Origin: Salipiger bermudensis
GTDB lineage: Bacteria; Pseudomonadota; Alphaproteobacteria; Rhodobacterales; Rhodobacteraceae
NCBI RefSeq assembly: GCF_019801965.1
Contig: NZ_JAHVIA010000004.1
Span: forward strand, 248,001-312,000
Length of the DNA: 64,000 bases
Direction of reading: 5' to 3'
The notes beneath the pieces were generated by a model, which searched no databases, had not been told where the DNA came from, and saw only the letters and a program-made list of their open reading frames with translations. Shown piece by piece: positions 26,898 through 35,660 of this stretch (positions are counted from its first letter, which is position 1; the number at the start of each line of letters is the position of its first letter). Both the position numbers and the translations under genes were made by a program.

Positions 26898-27887
26898 TCA
26901 GGCAAGCAGCCGGTCGAGCGCCTGTGCCAGCGCCGAATCATCGTCGATCTGCAGCCGCACCGGCAGGGTCAGCACCTTGGGGCGGAACGCCGCCGGCAGG
27001 CGCACCGCATCCTTCTCGGTGGTGACGAGCTGGGCGCCAAGCCGGGCGGCATCGGTCTCGAGCCGGGTCAGCAACTGCGGCGTGAAGGTTTGGTGATCGT
27101 CAAGCGCGGTGGTGCCGCGCAGCTCGGAACCGAGCCCCTTCAGCGTGGCGAAGAACTTCTCCGGGTGGCCGATGCCGGCGAAGGCGAAGGCGGGCAGGCC
27201 GTCCCAGTCCATGCCGGTCTGCAGTGGGGCGAGGTGGCCGGTCAGGTGGGGCAGGGGGATCTGCGCCTGCCAGGCCTCGGAGAAGCGCCTCTGGGCGGCG
27301 GCAGGGCCGATGGAGAGCACGAGGTCGGCGCGGGCGAGGCCGGCCTCCACGGGCTCGCGCAGGGGGCCTGCGGGCATGCAGCGCCCGTTGCCAAAGCCCT
27401 TGGCGGCGTCGACCACGATGATCGAGAGATCCTTGGCCAGCGCCGGGTTCTGGAACCCGTCATCCATCACGATGACCTGCGCCCCGGCCTCGACCGCCGC
27501 CCGCGCCCCGGCGGCGCGGTCGCGCGCCACCCAGACCGGGGTGAAGGCGGCGAGCAGCAGCGGCTCGTCGCCGACATCCTCGGGGCCGTGACCCATAGGC
27601 TCGACCCGCACCGGCCCCTCGAGCCGGCCGCCATGTCCGCGCGAGACCACGTGCACCGCTTTGCCGCGGGCGCTCAGCCGCTCGATCAGGGCGATCACGG
27701 TCGGGGTCTTGCCGGTGCCGCCGGCGTTGAGGTTGCCGACGCAGATCACCGGCACCCCCACCTTTGCGCCGGGGGCAGAGATCCGGCGCGCGGTGGCACG
27801 GGCGGTCAGGGCGCCGAGCGGCGCCAACAGGCGGGCCGGCAGGGCGGGCTCCGCGGCGGGGGTGTACCAGAAGGCGGGCGGGCGCAT
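26898..27887 (-). CDS. lpxK: Tetraacyldisaccharide 4'-kinase
   Basis: Phosphorylates the 4' position of the lipid A disaccharide at the inner membrane. 329 residues with an N-terminal amphipathic/hydrophobic helix, the P-loop [12 protein letters not shown] near 50-61, and [13 protein letters not shown] near 145-157. ATG at 27887 overlaps the stop of the WaaA-like gene by 1 base (TGATG). Pairing with a Kdo transferase-like gene fits lipid A-Kdo assembly and shows the organism makes lipopolysaccharide. Confidence 0.96.
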   Translation of the reverse strand: MRPPAFWYTPAAEPALPARLLAPLGALTARATARRISAPGAKVGVPVICVGNLNAGGTGKTPTVIALIERLSARGKAVHVVSRGHGGRLEGPVRVEPMGHGPEDVGDEPLLLAAFTPVWVARDRAAGARAAVEAGAQVIVMDDGFQNPALAKDLSIIVVDAAKGFGNGRCMPAGPLREPVEAGLARADLVLSIGPAAAQRRFSEAWQAQIPLPHLTGHLAPLQTGMDWDGLPAFAFAGIGHPEKFFATLKGLGSELRGTTALDDHQTFTPQLLTRLETDAARLGAQLVTTEKDAVRLPAAFRPKVLTLPVRLQIDDDSALAQALDRLLA

Positions 27888-29137
27888 CAGGCGGCCTCCC
27901 CGGCATCGCGGCCGCCGGTATCGTCGCGCGGGTCGTCCTCGCCGTCGAGCCAGCGGAACACCTGCGCGATCACCTCGTCGGTCAGCGCTGCGCCCTGGCT
28001 GACCACGTCCCAGCCGGCATGAGCCATGGCGGCGGCGCGATCGGGGGCAACGAGCTGCGAGACCGCCGAGGCGAGGCTGTCGAAATCGCGCACGATGCGG
28101 GCGGCACCGGCTTCGACGAGCCGGGTATAGGCGGACAGGTGGCGCCCGACATTGGGCCCGTAGAGCAGCGCCGCGCCATGGGCGGCGGCCGCAAGCGGAT
28201 CCTCTCCGCCATGGCCGGGGCGCAGCGAACCGCCGAGAAAGACGATGGGGGCGAGGCGATACCAGAGCCCGAGCTCCGAATCGTCCTCGGTGACCAGCAC
28301 CTGGGTGTTCTCGTCGGGCATCTCGCCATTGTCCCACGACACGCTGCGCAGGTCGGAGGCGCGGGCGATGCGGCAGATCTCGGCGCCATCCTCGCGGCTG
28401 GCGGGGACCATGAACAGGATCAGCCGGTGCGCGAGGCGGATGGCGCGGCGATGCGCCTGCAGGATTTCGGCTGCCTCGTCGGCGCGCACCCGGGCGGCCA
28501 GCCAGGCCGGACGGCCCGAGAGCAGCTGTGCCATCTCCTCGTGCAGCTCGGGGGCGCAATCGAGCGGTGGCGCGCTCTCGCTCAGCGGACCGGCGCGGCG
28601 CAGCCGCTCATCCGCGAGGCCCAACCGGCGCAGGCGGCGGTGTGCCATGTCGTCGATCGAGAAGATGCGGTCGAACAGCGCCAGCGTCGCGGTGGTGCAG
28701 TCGGGCAGCCAGACCGGTCCCGGCACGTGCCAGGGATCGTTGCCGGCATCGAGATGCACCAGCCTTGTGCCGCTGTCGGAGAGCCGCGACAGCAGCGCCG
28801 GTTGCAGCGTCTGCCCGGTCCAGAGGCCGATGTCGGGCCGCCAGTGGGCGGCGAAGCTCTGGGCGTCGGCGACGGTGTCGGCGGGCAGGGGCTGGCCGAT
28901 GCAGCCGGGCCAAGGCTGTGCCGGCACGCTGGGGTGCCAGGTCAGCAGCACCGATATCTCGTCGCGTTGGGCGCGGATGCGGGTGGCGAGCGCCGCCAGC
29001 GCGCGGGCGCTGTCGAGCCGCGCGGCATGCATCCAGATCAGCGGGCCGTCAGGCCGCGGCACCACCGATGGCTGTGCGGTGGCGCGGCCGCGCGCCGAGG
29101 CGAGATAGGCCGAGAGCGCGAAGGGCTTGCGGGGCAA
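27887..29137 (-). CDS. Divergent WaaA (Kdo transferase)-like glycosyltransferase
   Basis: About 416 residues. The C-terminal GT-B half is typical of Waa[22 protein letters not shown] and [12 protein letters not shown], with [10 protein letters not shown]. The N-terminal half is divergent: where WaaA has a catalytic Glu after WxHAxSxG, this protein reads [13 protein letters not shown], so the Glu appears lost, and there is no obvious N-terminal membrane anchor. The start is uncertain: TTG at 29137 (used here) or CTG at 29146, both overlapping or abutting the DUF4170 stop. The frame continues far upstream but that is antisense or overlapping DUF4170. I remember this WaaA-like/lpxK pairing in Rhodobacterales; activity on lipid A is unproven. 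Confidence 0.8.
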   Translation of the reverse strand: MPRKPFALSAYLASARGRATAQPSVVPRPDGPLIWMHAARLDSARALAALATRIRAQRDEISVLLTWHPSVPAQPWPGCIGQPLPADTVADAQSFAAHWRPDIGLWTGQTLQPALLSRLSDSGTRLVHLDAGNDPWHVPGPVWLPDCTTATLALFDRIFSIDDMAHRRLRRLGLADERLRRAGPLSESAPPLDCAPELHEEMAQLLSGRPAWLAARVRADEAAEILQAHRRAIRLAHRLILFMVPASREDGAEICRIARASDLRSVSWDNGEMPDENTQVLVTEDDSELGLWYRLAPIVFLGGSLRPGHGGEDPLAAAAHGAALLYGPNVGRHLSAYTRLVEAGAARIVRDFDSLASAVSQLVAPDRAAAMAHAGWDVVSQGAALTDEVIAQVFRWLDGEDDPRDDTGGRDAGEAA

Positions 29138-29142
29138 GGGGG

Positions 29143-29385
29143 TCAGCCGAGTTCCTCGGTGGTCGAGGCCTCTGCCTCCTCGTCGCGCAGGCGGTGGAGG
29201 TGGGCGATGTAGTAGCGCATGTGGGCATTGTCGACGGTGCGCTGCGCCTCGGCCTTCCAGGCGTCGTGGGCGCTGGCATAGTCGGGGAAGATCCCGACGA
29301 TGTGCAGCTCGTCGACATTCTTGAAGACGTTCTTTTCCGGGGTCACGAGTTCGCCGCCGAACACGAGGTGGAGTCGTTGAACCAT
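29143..29385 (-). CDS. DUF4170 domain protein
   Basis: 80-residue soluble protein starting MVQRLHLVFGGEL, with the DUF4170 pattern VDELHIVGIFPDYASAHDAWK and NAHMRYYIAHLHRL. It is of unknown function and habitually found beside the WaaA-like gene and an IMPase-type phosphatase. AAAGG lies 8 bases before the ATG at 29385. Its stop is 5 bases from the start of the next gene. Confidence 0.85.
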   Translation of the reverse strand: MVQRLHLVFGGELVTPEKNVFKNVDELHIVGIFPDYASAHDAWKAEAQRTVDNAHMRYYIAHLHRLRDEEAEASTTEELG

Positions 29386-29528
29386 GCTCTGACCTTTCAG
29401 GTGAAGACGGGGGCAACCTACGATCCTGCCCGCCGAGGTCAAGCGCCGAGCGCGCGGGCAGATGGGCAGAAGTTTCCGAAAATTGCAGCCTTTTCCCGCC
29501 CGGAGGCGCGCCGCGGGGGCAGGCCGGA

Positions 29529-30311
29529 TCAGCCCCTGGGGCGCAGGCGGTCGAGGATGGCGCCGTGCAGCGCCGGGTTGGCGGCGACCACGCCGTCATG
29601 CTTGGGGTGGGCGGCGTTGAAGCGGATGCGCTGGCCTCTGCGGTCGCTGATCATCGCTCCCGCCTCCGAAAGCAGCAGCGCGCCAGCGGCGATGTCCCAT
29701 TCCCACGAGGGCCGCAGGGTCAGCATGGCGTCGAAGCGGCCCTCGGCGACGAGGCCCAGCCGGTAGGCGATCGAGGGCCGGTGGCTGCGCTTGAGCTGCG
29801 GCATCGGGCTGCGCCAGTGATCGGGCTGCATCGAGGGCTTGGTGGCCAGGATCTCGGCGGTCTCGAGCGTCGCCACCTCGCTGGCATGCACCTCGGCGTC
29901 GTTGAGCCGGGTGCCCTCGCCGAGTGCCGCGCTGTAGAGCCGCTCGCGCATCGGCAGGAACACCACGGCTGCGGTGATCTCGCCGTCCTGCGCCACCGCG
30001 AGCGAATGCGCCCAGCTGTCGGAGCCCTCGATGAAGCTGCGGGTGCCGTCTATGGGGTCGACGATGAACACCCGCTCGGCCCCGAGCCGCGCCGGATCGT
30101 CGGCGCTTTCCTCGCTGAGCCAGCCATAGCCGGGCCGGGCGCTGCGCAGCACCTCTTCGAGCACCGCGTTCACCGCCATGTCGGCATCGGTCACGGGGCT
30201 GCCATCGGCGGCCTTGTGGCGCACGTTCATCTCGCCGCCGATATAGCGGGTCGCGGTCTCGGCGGCGCGCCAGGCGGCGCGGGTCAGCAGCGCGAGATCA
30301 CTCTCCGGCAA
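29529..30311 (-). CDS. Inositol monophosphatase family protein (CysQ-like)
   Basis: 260-residue Mg-dependent, lithium-sensitive type sugar phosphatase. Metal ligands are in SEES (near 65), DPIDGTRSF (near 86) and WEWDIAAG (near 204), with TDADMAVN near 41. The family covers inositol-1-phosphatase and 3'(2'),5'-bisphosphate nucleotidase; context near LPS genes does not decide. The start is TTG at 30311, 14 bases inside the 3' end of the pmbA/tldD-like gene. Metal and catalytic residues intact. Confidence 0.9.
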   Translation of the reverse strand: MPESDLALLTRAAWRAAETATRYIGGEMNVRHKAADGSPVTDADMAVNAVLEEVLRSARPGYGWLSEESADDPARLGAERVFIVDPIDGTRSFIEGSDSWAHSLAVAQDGEITAAVVFLPMRERLYSAALGEGTRLNDAEVHASEVATLETAEILATKPSMQPDHWRSPMPQLKRSHRPSIAYRLGLVAEGRFDAMLTLRPSWEWDIAAGALLLSEAGAMISDRRGQRIRFNAAHPKHDGVVAANPALHGAILDRLRPRG

Positions 30312-31644
30312 GGGTGAGCCCCTCCACCAGCAGCGAGGGCACCACGCGCGACAGCCAGCCGCGCGCGTCGTTGGCCGGGGTGATCCGGCGTAGCATGTCG
30401 CGCAGATTGCCGGCGATGGTCACGCCCGAGACCGGGTAGGCGACCTCGCCGTTCTCGACCCAGATCCCCGCCGCGCCGCGCGAGTAATCGCCGGTATTGG
30501 GGTTGATCGTGGCGCCGATCATCGAAGTCACGACAAGCCCCGAGCCCATCTGCGCGATCAGCTCGGCGCGGCTCTGCGTGCCCTGCGTCAGCGCGAGGTT
30601 CCACGAGGTCGGCGACGGCCCGCCGCTGGTGCCGCGCGCGGCGTTGCCGGTGGGGGTCATGCCGAGCTTGCGGGCATTGGCGAGGTCGAGCGTGTAGCCG
30701 GTCAGCACGCCATCCTCGACCAGCGCGCGGGCCTGCGTCGGCAGGCCCTCGGCGTCGAAGGGGCGCGAGCCGGGGATGCGCGGGCGGTGCGGGTCCTCGA
30801 CCAGCGACAGCCCCTTCGGCAGCACCTCCTCGCCGATGGCCCCGCGCAGCCACGAGGCGCCACGCGCCACCGCGCCACCATTGGCGGCGGCGATCAGATG
30901 GCCGATCAGCGAGGCCGCGATGCGTTCATCGAAGAGCACCGGGTAGGCGCCGGTCTTGGGGCGGCGCGGGTTCTGACGCTCCAGCGCGCGCTCGGCGGCG
31001 CGGCGGCCGATCTCCTCCGCGCCGCGCAGGTCGGACTGGAAGGTGCGGCTGTCGCCGTCGTAATCACGCTCCATCTCGAGCCCGGTGCCGGCGATGGCGA
31101 CGCAGGAGCGCGAGCGCGAGCTGCGCCAGTAGCCGCCCGAGAAGCCGTTGCTGGCAGCTAGATGCACGTGCCGGCGCCCGTAGCCCGCCGAGGCCGACTG
31201 CACCTGCGCGATTCCCTCGACCGCCAGCGCCGCCGCTTCCGCCGCGCAGGCGTCGTCCTGCAGCTCGGCCGGGGAGGGCGCATCGGACGGGTCGCACATC
31301 TCAAGCGCCTCGACGTCCCAGTCGCGCGCCAGCTGGTCGGGATCGGCGAGCCCGGCATAGGGATCCTCCGGCGCCTCTCGGGCCATCGCCACGGCGCGCT
31401 CGGCCATGGTCGCGATGGTGCTGTCCTTGGTGTCGGAGGAGGACACCACCGCGCTGCGCCGCCCGATGAACACCCTGAGCCCGATATCGGTGCCCTCCGA
31501 GCGCTCCGCCTGCTCGAGCGTGCCGTTGCGCACGTCGATCTCCGTCGAGCTGCCCTCGACGGCGAGCGCGTCGGCGGCATCGGCGCCGGCCTTGGCGGCG
31601 GCATCCAGAAGGGCTTGGGTCAGGCTGTCGAGGGGTCGGTTCAT
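30298..31644 (-). CDS. pmbA: PmbA/TldD family metalloprotease
   Basis: 448-residue member of the TldD/PmbA family that matures microcins and degrades small proteins (CcdA) in enterics. Sequence shows the family N-terminal regions (TDIGLRVFIGRRSAVVSSSD) and C-terminal NPNTGDYSRGAAGIWVENGE and NNGG-like elements; the HExxxH motif belongs to TldD, and none is seen here, so PmbA (TldE) fits best. ATG at 31644 has GGAGC 6 bases upstream; the longer frame to 31698 is not supported. Overlaps the phosphatase gene by 14 bases. No TldD partner is in the window. Confidence 0.92.
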   Translation of the reverse strand: MNRPLDSLTQALLDAAAKAGADAADALAVEGSSTEIDVRNGTLEQAERSEGTDIGLRVFIGRRSAVVSSSDTKDSTIATMAERAVAMAREAPEDPYAGLADPDQLARDWDVEALEMCDPSDAPSPAELQDDACAAEAAALAVEGIAQVQSASAGYGRRHVHLAASNGFSGGYWRSSRSRSCVAIAGTGLEMERDYDGDSRTFQSDLRGAEEIGRRAAERALERQNPRRPKTGAYPVLFDERIAASLIGHLIAAANGGAVARGASWLRGAIGEEVLPKGLSLVEDPHRPRIPGSRPFDAEGLPTQARALVEDGVLTGYTLDLANARKLGMTPTGNAARGTSGGPSPTSWNLALTQGTQSRAELIAQMGSGLVVTSMIGATINPNTGDYSRGAAGIWVENGEVAYPVSGVTIAGNLRDMLRRITPANDARGWLSRVVPSLLVEGLTLAGE

Positions 31645-31728
31645 GGGGGCTCCGCGTTGCTGCCCCATCGAGGTAGGCCGCGGGGGCAGCGGGTGCAAGG
31701 GAAAGGCGCCGCTGCGTCCCGCCGGTGG

Positions 31729-32475
31729 CTACTCGTCGCGCTCCACGACGCCGACGATGGGCCCCATCATGCGCCCGATGTCGCGCCGCCCGACCTCGGG
31801 GGCGTAGAGACGCGAGACGTTGCCGTCGAGAAACAGCGCCTGCGGCAGCTTCAGCTCGTCGCGGAACAGCGAGGCGAACTCGTGGAAGGTCACCGCGGTC
31901 TCGGAGATGACGAAGACTGCGCGCGTGCCGTCGGCGGAGGTGCCGACGCCGTTGCGGATGTAGCGCGAGGTGCTGTCAGGCAGGAAGCGCGGGTGCAGCG
32001 CGCCGTCGATGACCAGCATCGGCCCCGATTGCGTGGCGTAGCGGCAGTTCGGGCGCTGGCGCAGGAAGGCGCGGGTCTCGATGACATCGGCGCGGTTGCG
32101 GCGGATGCAGAGGATGCCGTTGGGCAGCAGCCCGAAATTGCCGGGGCCGGCGCTCGAGATCACCCGCATTTCCTCGTCGCCGCGCTCGACGTAATAGCCG
32201 ACCGGCGCGCGATCCTCGTGATACATCCCGGCATTCATCGCGAAGGCGAGGCGGCGGCCCTGCGGGCGCAGGGCGTTGTCGATGGCGGTGAACTGGCCCC
32301 AGGGGGCGCCGTCGCCGGTATAGAGGAAGGTGCGCAGCTCCTCGCGGGCCGGGGCGACCTCGCAGACGGTGTAGCGGTTGCCGGAATATTCGAGCGGTTC
32401 GCAGCCCACCGCCGCGGCGGGCCGCGGCAGCGCCGCGAGGATCAGCGCCGTGGCCGCGGCCAGAACGCCGCGCAC
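31729..32475 (-). CDS. DUF2233 / phosphodiester glycosidase family protein, exported
   Basis: 248 residues with a signal peptide (VRGVLAAATALILAALPRPAAAV) and a NAGPA-like domain: FAMNAGMYHEDRAPVGYYVE, LLPNGILCI, TQSGPMLVIDG and LFLDGNVSRLYAP. The eukaryotic relative removes GlcNAc from phosphodiester-linked mannose; in bacteria the substrate is unknown, probably an envelope glycan. GTG start at 32475 follows GGAGG inside the end of rbfA (stop at 32480), which supports coupling. Location: periplasm. Confidence 0.85.
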   Translation of the reverse strand: MRGVLAAATALILAALPRPAAAVGCEPLEYSGNRYTVCEVAPAREELRTFLYTGDGAPWGQFTAIDNALRPQGRRLAFAMNAGMYHEDRAPVGYYVERGDEEMRVISSAGPGNFGLLPNGILCIRRNRADVIETRAFLRQRPNCRYATQSGPMLVIDGALHPRFLPDSTSRYIRNGVGTSADGTRAVFVISETAVTFHEFASLFRDELKLPQALFLDGNVSRLYAPEVGRRDIGRMMGPIVGVVERDE

Positions 32476-32479
32476 CGGC

Positions 32480-32875
32480 CTAGTCCTCCACGTCGCGGCG
32501 CACCGCATCCTGCGAGAACAGCCGCCGGGTCTCGTCCAGCCGGTCGAAGGTCTCGTCGAGGCGGAAGCGCAGCTCGGGGGCGAATTTCAGCGTCAGCCCC
32601 TTGGACACCGCGCGGCGCAGCTCGGACTTGTTGCGCTTCAGGAGATCGAACATCTCCTCCGCGTTGCCGCCGCCCAGCGGCACCACGTAGGCCGTCGCGA
32701 CCTTGAGGTCGGGCGACACGGTGACCTCGCCGACGGTGATCGACAGGCGGTTGAGCTCGGGGTCGTGGATGTCGCCGCGGGTCAGCACCTCTGAAAGCGT
32801 GCGGCGAATGAGTTCGCCGACGCGGAGCTGTCTCTGGCTCGGTCCGGGACCGTCTTGGAATCTGTTCTTGCCCAT
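32480..32875 (-). CDS. rbfA: Ribosome-binding factor A
   Basis: 131-residue KH-fold protein that matures the 5' end of 16S rRNA in 30S assembly. The N-terminus [32 protein letters not shown] and the [16 protein letters not shown] segment are family-typical. ATG at 32875 has GGGAAG 5 bases upstream. Divergent from dapB (start 32963), the usual Rhodobacterales pairing. Confidence 0.96.
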   Translation of the reverse strand: MGKNRFQDGPGPSQRQLRVGELIRRTLSEVLTRGDIHDPELNRLSITVGEVTVSPDLKVATAYVVPLGGGNAEEMFDLLKRNKSELRRAVSKGLTLKFAPELRFRLDETFDRLDETRRLFSQDAVRRDVED

Positions 32876-32962
32876 GTCTTCCCACTTAGTCCTTGCCCGC
32901 CCCTTTGCCAAGCGGGACGCTGCGCGCTAAGGAGGCGTCAACAGGAAGAACTGGAGATCAGG

Positions 32963-33778
32963 ATGACCGAGAAGCCGGGCGTTGTTGTGACGGGCGTGTC
33001 GGGCCGCATGGGCCAGATGCTGGTGCGCGAGCTGCAGAAAAGCGACCGGCTGGCGCTGGTCGGCGCGGTCGAGCGGGCGGGCCACGACTGGGTGGGGCGC
33101 GATCTCGGGACCTGCATGGGCGGCACCGAGATCGGCGTCACCGTGACCGACGATGCGCTCGAGGCGTTCAGCAAGGCGCAGGCGGTGATCGATTTCACCG
33201 CGCCGGCGGCCACGGTGGCCTTTGCCGAGCTGGCGGCGCAGGCCCGCGCGGTACACGTGATCGGCACCACCGGGCTCGATGCCGAAGATCTCAAGAAGAT
33301 CCACGTCGCCGGCCGCCACGCGGTGATCGTGCGTGCAGGCAACATGTCGCTCGGCGTCAACCTGCTTACCAAGGTCACCCGCCAGGTCGCCGCGGCGCTC
33401 GACGAGGACTGGGACATCGAGATCGTCGAGGCGCATCACAACCAGAAGGTCGACGCGCCGTCGGGCACCGCCCTGATGCTGGGCGAGGCCGCCGCCGAGG
33501 GCCGCGGCGTGGCGCTCGACGATGTTTCCGACCGCGGCCGCGATGGCATCACCGGCAAGCGCAAGCGCGGCGATATCGGCTTCCACGCCATCCGCGGCGG
33601 CGACGTTGTGGGCGAGCACGAGGTGATCTTCGCCGCCGCCGGCGAGCGCATCATGATCAAGCACATCGCCTCCGACCGCGCCCTTTTCGCCCGAGGCGCG
33701 CTGAAGGCGGCGCTCTGGGGCCAGGACAAGGCCCCGGGAGAATACGACATGCTCGACGTGCTCGGCCTCACCGACTGA
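32963..33778 (+). CDS. dapB: 4-hydroxy-tetrahydrodipicolinate reductase
   Basis: Reduces the DapA product in lysine/diaminopimelate synthesis. 271 residues with the NAD(P) loop [10 protein letters not shown] near 9-18, the catalytic [15 protein letters not shown] stretch (near 157-171) and [16 protein letters not shown] at 32963 has GGAGATCAGG upstream (GGAG 8-10 bases away). Divergent from rbfA. dapA lies 11 kb further on, so the two are not in one operon. Confidence 0.97.
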   Translation: MTEKPGVVVTGVSGRMGQMLVRELQKSDRLALVGAVERAGHDWVGRDLGTCMGGTEIGVTVTDDALEAFSKAQAVIDFTAPAATVAFAELAAQARAVHVIGTTGLDAEDLKKIHVAGRHAVIVRAGNMSLGVNLLTKVTRQVAAALDEDWDIEIVEAHHNQKVDAPSGTALMLGEAAAEGRGVALDDVSDRGRDGITGKRKRGDIGFHAIRGGDVVGEHEVIFAAAGERIMIKHIASDRALFARGALKAALWGQDKAPGEYDMLDVLGLTD

Positions 33779-33818
33779 GCCGAACCGGCAGGGGCGCGCC
33801 GCTCGTCGCACGCATCCC

Positions 33819-33891
33819 GCCCCCGGTTTCTTCTGGCCAGAAATATCCCGGGGTGAATTGGCCGCAGGCCAATAGGGGCAGCGCCCCTCCA
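33819..33891 (-). repeat. Dispersed intergenic repeat, copy 6 (reverse, full)
   Basis: Plus-strand order CCGGTTTCTTCTGGCCAGAA, AATATCCCGGGGTG, AATTGGCCGCAGGCCAAT hairpin, AGGGGCAGCGCCCCT hairpin. Between convergent dapB and the DUF1674 gene, where it could act as a shared 3' element. A further partial GGGCAGCGCCCCT copy is at 33922-33934. Confidence 0.85.
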
Positions 33892-34034
33892 TCCTCCTCA
33901 GGGGCGCGCCTCCGCCGGGCCTGGGCAGCGCCCCTCTCTTCCCTTTGTTGGCGCACCTCCGGTGCGACAGGCGCAGCGCCTCACCACCCGGGCGCGGGCG
34001 CCAGCCCGCGCAACCCCTCAAGCAACCGTCACGA

Positions 34035-34232
34035 TCAGAAGTCGATCGCGATGCCCTTCTTCTCCCAGTCGCCGTAGCGCGCCGGATCGAGCCCGTCGCG
34101 GCCACCGTATTCCTTCGGCGCGGGCGCCTTGCGCGCCGCCTCCTCGGCCGCGGCGCGGCGCTCCTCGGCCTCGGCCAGCGCGCGCTGCGCGGCGGCGGGC
34201 AGGTCCTTGCGGGCGGATGTCTCGTCGGTCAT
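34035..34232 (-). CDS. DUF1674 protein (succinate dehydrogenase assembly factor 4 type)
   Basis: 65-residue protein with the DUF1674 C-terminal block KEYGGRDGLDPARYGDWEKKG...IDF, shared with mitochondrial Sdh8/SDHAF4, which helps insert flavinated SdhA. N-terminal half is charged and Ala-rich. ATG at 34232 with GGAAAGC just upstream. A much longer frame (to 34877) is antisense to rsmB. Divergent from rsmB. Confidence 0.85.
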   Translation of the reverse strand: MTDETSARKDLPAAAQRALAEAEERRAAAEEAARKAPAPKEYGGRDGLDPARYGDWEKKGIAIDF

Positions 34233-34305
34233 GGCGCTTTCCTCGTCTGGTCCCCCCTGATATAGGGCCCGCCAGCCCAGCGAGACAACCCGGGGAGAGA
34301 CCTCC

Positions 34306-35568
34306 ATGCCGCCCATTCCCACCGCCCGCGCCCAGAGCGTGGCGCTGCTCGGCCAGGTGCTCGGCCAGGGACGTCTGCTCTCCGACGCCATGTCCGGCCC
34401 CGCCTGGGAGGCGATGCCCGCCCCCGACCGCGCCGCCGCGCAGCGCATGGCGCTGGAGGTGCTGCGCAATCTCGAGCGCTGCGACCGGCTGCTGAAGCCG
34501 CATCTGCGCAAGGCACCGCCGCTCTTCGTGCGCAACGTGCTGCGGCTCGGCGCCTGGGAGCTGGCCACCGGCGGCGCGGCGCACGGGGTGGTCAATGACT
34601 GCGTCCAGATCGTCGCCGGCGACCGCAAGACCCAGACCATGAAGGGGCTGGTCAACGCGGTGCTGCGCAAGCTCACCGAAGAAGCGCCGGCGAAATGGCC
34701 CACCCTGCGGGTGCCGCGCCTGCCACGCTGGCTGCGCGAGCCGCTGGCGGCGGCCTGGGGCAACAAGGCGGTGTCGGCGATGGAGGCAGCGCATCTCGCC
34801 GGCGCGCCGCTCGATCTCAGCGCGAAAGGCGATGCGGGGGCGCTGGCGGCGGCACTCGGCGGCACGCTGCTGCCCACCGGCTCGGTGCGGCTCGCCAGCG
34901 CCGGACAGGTCTCGGCGCTGCCGGGCTACGACACCGGCGAATGGTGGGTGCAGGACGCCGCGGCGGCGCTGCCGGCGCGGCTGCTGGGCGACGTGACGGG
35001 TCTGAGTGTCCTCGACATGTGCGCCGCTCCGGGCGGCAAAACCATGCAATTGGCGGCGGCCGGGGCGAAGGTCACCGCGCTGGATCTCTCGGAGGCCCGC
35101 ATGGGCCGGGTGCGCGAGAACCTTGCCCGCACCGGGCTCGACGCCCGGACCGTCACCGGCGATGCGTTGGAGCACGCGGGCCGCTACGATGCCATCCTGC
35201 TCGACGCGCCATGCTCGGCCACCGGCACCATCCGCCGCCACCCGGACCTGCCGCAGGCCAAGCAGGGCGAGGGCATCTCCGAGCTGATCGGGCTGCAGGC
35301 GGCGATGATCGACCATGCCATCGGCCTGCTGGCTCCCGGCGGGCGGCTGGTGTTCTGCACCTGCTCTCTGATCCCCGACGAGGGCGAATGCCAGGTCGAG
35401 GAGGCGCTGGCGCGCCATCCCGGGCTCGAGGTGCTGCGCCCGGAGGCCGAAGGGCTCGAGGACGGCTGGCGCTCGCAGGAGGGCGGCCTGCGGCTGCGGC
35501 CCGATTTCTGGGCAGAGCGCGGCGGCATGGATGGCTTCTACATGGCAGTGCTGCGCAAACCGGGCTGA
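34306..35568 (+). CDS. rsmB: RsmB/NOP family class I SAM-dependent RNA methyltransferase
   Basis: 420 residues: NusB-like RNA-binding region (1-140) and a C-terminal m5C methyltransferase domain with MCAAPGGKTMQLAAAG (near 238-253), DAPCSATGTIRRHPDLP (catalytic Cys in the PC motif) and CTCSLIPDEGECQVE (general Cys). Likely makes m5C967 of 16S rRNA. GGGAGAGAC precedes the ATG at 34306. First gene of the rsmB-heparinase-purH run. Confidence 0.94.
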   Translation: MPPIPTARAQSVALLGQVLGQGRLLSDAMSGPAWEAMPAPDRAAAQRMALEVLRNLERCDRLLKPHLRKAPPLFVRNVLRLGAWELATGGAAHGVVNDCVQIVAGDRKTQTMKGLVNAVLRKLTEEAPAKWPTLRVPRLPRWLREPLAAAWGNKAVSAMEAAHLAGAPLDLSAKGDAGALAAALGGTLLPTGSVRLASAGQVSALPGYDTGEWWVQDAAAALPARLLGDVTGLSVLDMCAAPGGKTMQLAAAGAKVTALDLSEARMGRVRENLARTGLDARTVTGDALEHAGRYDAILLDAPCSATGTIRRHPDLPQAKQGEGISELIGLQAAMIDHAIGLLAPGGRLVFCTCSLIPDEGECQVEEALARHPGLEVLRPEAEGLEDGWRSQEGGLRLRPDFWAERGGMDGFYMAVLRKPG

Positions 35569-35660
35569 GCGCCGCATTGCAAGGTGACTCGCGCCCCGCG
35601 CTTCGCTACACCTTTGGCAACGAAGAGCCGGCACAGATCGGGCACGAGGCACGAGAGGGC

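Noticed and set aside
34695-35660. N-terminal extension of the heparinase-like protein (frame open from 34695)
   Set aside because: Overlaps rsmB in another frame; the ATG at 35661 has its own ribosome binding site.
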